Assembly: GCA_002693165.1 (NCBI GenBank)
Contig: NZOP01000018.1
Coordinates: 1 to 8,986 of the forward strand
DNA: 8,986 bases
Source: Nitrososphaerota archaeon
GTDB taxonomy: Archaea > Thermoproteota > Nitrososphaeria > Nitrososphaerales > UBA57
Direction: 5' to 3'
How positions within the stretch are numbered: position 1 is the first letter of the stretch; each line of letters begins with the position of its first letter. Position numbers and translations under genes: made by a program. Below the pieces are notes generated by a model that worked only from the letters and a program-made list of their open reading frames with translations, was not told the DNA's origin and made no database searches. This document shows, in pieces, positions 6,854-8,986 of the stretch.

Positions 6854-6940
6854 CTGATTGATTTTCTAAATTTATTTTATATGAGTTTTATTAATCTACA
6901 AATTTCTAGTTTTTTTTGATAATTTTGTTTAATTGTCAAG

Positions 6941-6948
6941 TTTATATG
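6941..6948 (+). promoter_or_regulatory. Probable TATA box for the ammonium transporter
   Basis: TTTATATG lies about 45 bases before the amt ATG, which predicts transcription starting near 6970 and a leader of about 20 bases. The region from 6858 to 6990 otherwise holds only AT-rich sequence and the inverted repeat at 6971-6987. No Shine-Dalgarno sequence precedes the ATG. Confidence 0.4.
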
Positions 6949-6970
6949 ATTAATACTGTACAAAAGTAAC

Positions 6971-6987
6971 ATTAATATACTATTAAT
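6971..6987. promoter_or_regulatory. Inverted repeat just upstream of the amt start
   Basis: ATTAATA (6971-6977), spacer TAC, TATTAAT (6981-6987): perfect 7-base arms ending 3 bases before the ATG. A further ATTAATA copy sits at 6949-6955, 22 bases upstream, straddling the predicted space between TATA box and transcription start. The position suits a repressor operator for nitrogen-responsive control, but the AT-only composition makes chance a real alternative. Confidence 0.3.
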
Positions 6988-6990
6988 TGA

Positions 6991-8196
6991 ATGGATTTTC
7001 CTATGGAACCTGGTAACATTACTTGGCTACTAGTGGCTTCGGCCTTAGTTATGCTCATGACACCTGGTCTTGCATTTTTTTATGGTGGACTGGTTCGAGC
7101 AAAAAACGTTATAAATATTATGATGCAATGTTTTGCTATTTTAGCAATAATTAGCATTACATGGATCCTCTGGGGATATTCTTTAGCTTTCGCTCCATCT
7201 GTTGCAGGGCTTGGTTTTGTAGGAGGTCTGGCTCATATTGGACTTAAAGGTGTGACTGGTGCGGAATCTCAGACATTTATGGTCTTTCAAATGATGTTTG
7301 CAATAATTACCCCTGCACTGATTGTTGGCGCTATTGCCGATAGATTCAAATTTACAACTCTTATTGTATTTGTTGTTTTATGGTCTACGATTGTATATTC
7401 TCCAATTGCACATTGGGTATGGGCTGGAGATGGATGGCTATTTAATATGGGTGCTCTCGACTTTGCAGGAGGAACTGTAGTTCATATATCATCTGGTATG
7501 TCTGCTCTTGTTGCCGCTATTTTAGTTGGCGCACGAAAAGGAAAATCAGCTACTATGAAACCACATAATATTCCATTTGTATTATTAGGAACTGCATTAC
7601 TATGGTTTGGATGGTTTGGATTTAATGCTGGAAGTGCATTAGCTGCTAACGATCAAGCTGTTAATGCATTTATTGTTACTAATACATCTGCTGCTGCAGG
7701 TGCATTAATGATGATGATTTTAAGTATGCGTTCAACAGGAAAACCTAGTGCTATAATGACTGCTACTGGTGCTGTTGCAGGTTTAGTTGCAATTACTCCT
7801 GCTTCTGGCTTTGTAGGTCCTCTTGCTGCTATTATTATAGGAGCTGGTGTTGGATTGGTCTCATGGTTTGCAATTGAATTCAAAAATTCACGTGGCTGGG
7901 ACGATTCATTAGATGTTTGGGCAGTCCATGGTATGGGTGGTGTTTGGGGCGCCATTGCTACAGGACTATTTGCATCAGCAGCTATTGGTGGTACTGACGG
8001 AGTATTTATGGGAGGATCTATTTCTGTACTTACTACGCAAATCATTGCTATTGCTGTTACTGCTGGTTATGCCATTGCAGTAACTATAGCCCTCTTGAAA
8101 ATTCTAGATGCAACACTCGGACTACGTGTTTCATCTTCTGACGAAGAGGCTGGAATGGATAAAACCGTTCATGCTGAAGAAGCATATCTGTCATAA
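6991..8196 (+). CDS. amt: Ammonium transporter (Amt family)
   Basis: 401 residues, a full-length trimeric ammonium channel with about 11 membrane helices and no separate signal peptide. Pore residues all have counterparts: Phe103 and Phe211 for the stacked gate, Trp144 and Ser215 for the outer ammonium site, Asp157 in ALDFAGG, and the twin histidines His165 and His313 (DVWAVHGMGG). Signature stretches include TPGLAFFYGGLVRAKN (24-39) and WFGFNAGSA (208-216). The cytoplasmic tail (GLRVSSSDEEAG...HAEEAYLS) keeps the family's C-terminal pattern, with Ala in place of the usual Gly of HGExAY. It brings in ammonium; in an ammonia oxidiser this feeds assimilation and possibly oxidation. No GlnK/PII gene lies beside it here. 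The gene is preceded by its own promoter region and followed by a strong hairpin, so it is probably transcribed alone. High- and low-affinity types cannot be told apart by eye. Confidence 0.97.
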   Translation: MDFPMEPGNITWLLVASALVMLMTPGLAFFYGGLVRAKNVINIMMQCFAILAIISITWILWGYSLAFAPSVAGLGFVGGLAHIGLKGVTGAESQTFMVFQMMFAIITPALIVGAIADRFKFTTLIVFVVLWSTIVYSPIAHWVWAGDGWLFNMGALDFAGGTVVHISSGMSALVAAILVGARKGKSATMKPHNIPFVLLGTALLWFGWFGFNAGSALAANDQAVNAFIVTNTSAAAGALMMMILSMRSTGKPSAIMTATGAVAGLVAITPASGFVGPLAAIIIGAGVGLVSWFAIEFKNSRGWDDSLDVWAVHGMGGVWGAIATGLFASAAIGGTDGVFMGGSISVLTTQIIAIAVTAGYAIAVTIALLKILDATLGLRVSSSDEEAGMDKTVHAEEAYLS

Positions 8197-8206
8197 ACAA
8201 TATTGA

Positions 8207-8246
8207 AAAATCAATCAGGAAATCCTGATTGATTTTAAATTTTTTT
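8207..8246 (+). terminator. Hairpin plus T-run downstream of amt
   Basis: AAAATCAATCAGGA (8207-8220) and TCCTGATTGATTTT (8223-8236) are perfect 14-base arms separated by AA, followed by AAA and a run of seven T at 8240-8246. It starts 10 bases after the amt stop. Archaeal termination needs mainly the T-run; a stem this perfect would also protect the transcript's 3' end. Confidence 0.7.
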
Positions 8247-8257
8247 CATAATATATG
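8247..8257 (+). promoter_or_regulatory. Possible TATA box for the PRPP synthetase gene
   Basis: CATAATATATG lies about 43 bases before the TTG at 8295 and directly after the amt terminator, which gives a leader of about 15-20 bases. The spacer 8258-8294 is otherwise AT-rich without recognisable structure. Confidence 0.3.
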
Positions 8258-8294
8258 GTTATTAACTAATAATTACAAATTATTGTTGATACTG

Positions 8295-8986
8295 TTGCCT
8301 GAATGGATTGTAATGTCCGGACCCTCTTCTACGAATTTATCTGCTACTTTAGCTAAATCTCTTAATTATGAATTACATGAGGTTGAAACTAAATCATTTC
8401 CTGACGGAGAAAAAAAAATTCGTATAAACGAAGATGTTCAAGGAAAGAATATAATTTTTGTTCAAAGTCTTTATCCTCCTGTTGATCATCATGTTATGCA
8501 ATTTTTATTGACCGTTTATAAATTGAGTCAAATGGGTTCAAAAGTTTATGCTTGTGTACCATATTTGGCATATGCACGTCAAGATCTTGAATTTCAACGT
8601 GGCGAAACAGCTAGTCTTGCTGTAATTTCAAGATTATTTAGATCAATTGGTGTGAATTCTCTCCTTACTGTTGATATACACAGCACTCATGGTCTTGGAT
8701 ATTTTTCATTTCCTACTTTTAGTGTTTCTGCAATGCCATTACTTGCTAACTATGTTTCTAATAATATTAAATTAAATTCTCCTCTTGCTGTATCTCCAGA
8801 TTTTGGCGGATCATCTCGAGTTGAAGCATTTTCAAAATTATTGAATATTGATTATATCTCATTAAAAAAATCACGTAGTCGTACAACTGGAGAAGTTGTA
8901 ATGGAAGATAGTAATGTGGAAGTTGCTGGTCGTGATATTATATTAGTTGATGATATGATTAGTACTGGAACAAGTATTGTAAGAGC
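8295..8986 (+). CDS. prs: Ribose-phosphate pyrophosphokinase (3' end outside window)
   Basis: 230 residues are visible before the window ends; the family is usually about 280-320 long. It makes PRPP from ribose 5-phosphate and ATP for nucleotide, histidine and tryptophan synthesis. Landmarks: FPDGE (35-39), ARQD (94-97) followed by EFQRGE (99-104), DIHS (127-130), SPDFGG (167-172), the Lys-rich flexible loop LKKSRSR (190-196) and the PRPP-binding loop DIILVDDMISTGTS (214-227). The TTG at 8295 is preferred over the ATG at 8313: starting at the ATG would remove most of the first beta strand (WIVMSGPSS), which homologues keep. No further good start exists upstream. The ISTG form of the PRPP loop is common in archaeal enzymes. 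Confidence 0.93.
   Translation, partial: MPEWIVMSGPSSTNLSATLAKSLNYELHEVETKSFPDGEKKIRINEDVQGKNIIFVQSLYPPVDHHVMQFLLTVYKLSQMGSKVYACVPYLAYARQDLEFQRGETASLAVISRLFRSIGVNSLLTVDIHSTHGLGYFSFPTFSVSAMPLLANYVSNNIKLNSPLAVSPDFGGSSRVEAFSKLLNIDYISLKKSRSRTTGEVVMEDSNVEVAGRDIILVDDMISTGTSIVR

Noticed and set aside
7653..8045. Minus-strand open frame inside amt
   Set aside because: Antisense to conserved membrane helices of Amt; Pro/Ala-rich composition is what reverse reading of such helices gives.
6854..8236. The 12-base string CTGATTGATTTT at 6854-6865 and again at 8225-8236, flanking amt
   Set aside because: Short and AT-rich; the second copy is part of the terminator stem, and nothing else suggests a mobile element or duplicated ends.
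8268..8284. AATAAT-N5-ATTATT inverted repeat upstream of prs
   Set aside because: Six AT-only bases per arm is expected by chance in this composition.

Overview
The window looks like AT-rich chromosomal DNA from an archaeon, most likely a marine ammonia-oxidising thaumarchaeon of the Nitrosopumilus type. The grounds are: a two-gene methylmalonyl-CoA mutase with a MeaB chaperone (as used in the archaeal 3-hydroxypropionate/4-hydroxybutyrate carbon-fixation cycle), a stand-alone GPN-loop GTPase, a stand-alone CinA-N/COG1058 protein, an archaeal-type PRPP synthetase, an Amt ammonium channel, and TATA-like boxes about 28-32 bases upstream of several starts with little Shine-Dalgarno signal. No amo gene or ribosomal marker is present, so the lineage is an inference.

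Layout. Positions 2-1261 hold the 3' part of a solute-binding-protein-like gene interrupted by a long aspartate/glycine-serine repeat. A short predicted secreted or membrane-anchored protein (1275-1724) follows on the same strand. Converging on it from the minus strand is the mutase operon: large subunit (2167-3906), then the separate cobalamin-binding subunit (1757-2155). The MeaB GTPase (4033-4974) diverges from the large subunit across a 126-base promoter region. A GPN-loop GTPase (4978-5715, minus) converges on meaB with 3 bases between stop codons. A COG1058 protein (5791-6600, plus) diverges from it and converges, with a 1-base gap, on a 72-residue zinc-ribbon protein (6602-6820, minus). 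A 170-base AT-rich promoter region leads to the ammonium transporter (6991-8196). A perfect 14-base-arm hairpin with a T-run follows it. Then comes a PRPP synthetase gene (8295 onward) cut by the window end.

How the genes fit together. Large subunit, cobalamin subunit and MeaB form one functional unit: adenosylcobalamin-dependent interconversion of methylmalonyl-CoA and succinyl-CoA, with a GTPase that loads and protects the cofactor. Amt supplies ammonium for assimilation and, in an ammonia oxidiser, is close to energy metabolism. The other genes are housekeeping or unassigned. The least ordinary part is the first 1.7 kb: a probable extracellular binding protein whose two lobes are separated by three calcium-loop-like aspartate-rich repeats, next to a small secreted protein of unknown role. 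No gap between genes exceeds 300 bases. I saw no tRNA, rRNA, CRISPR array, insertion sequence or attachment site.
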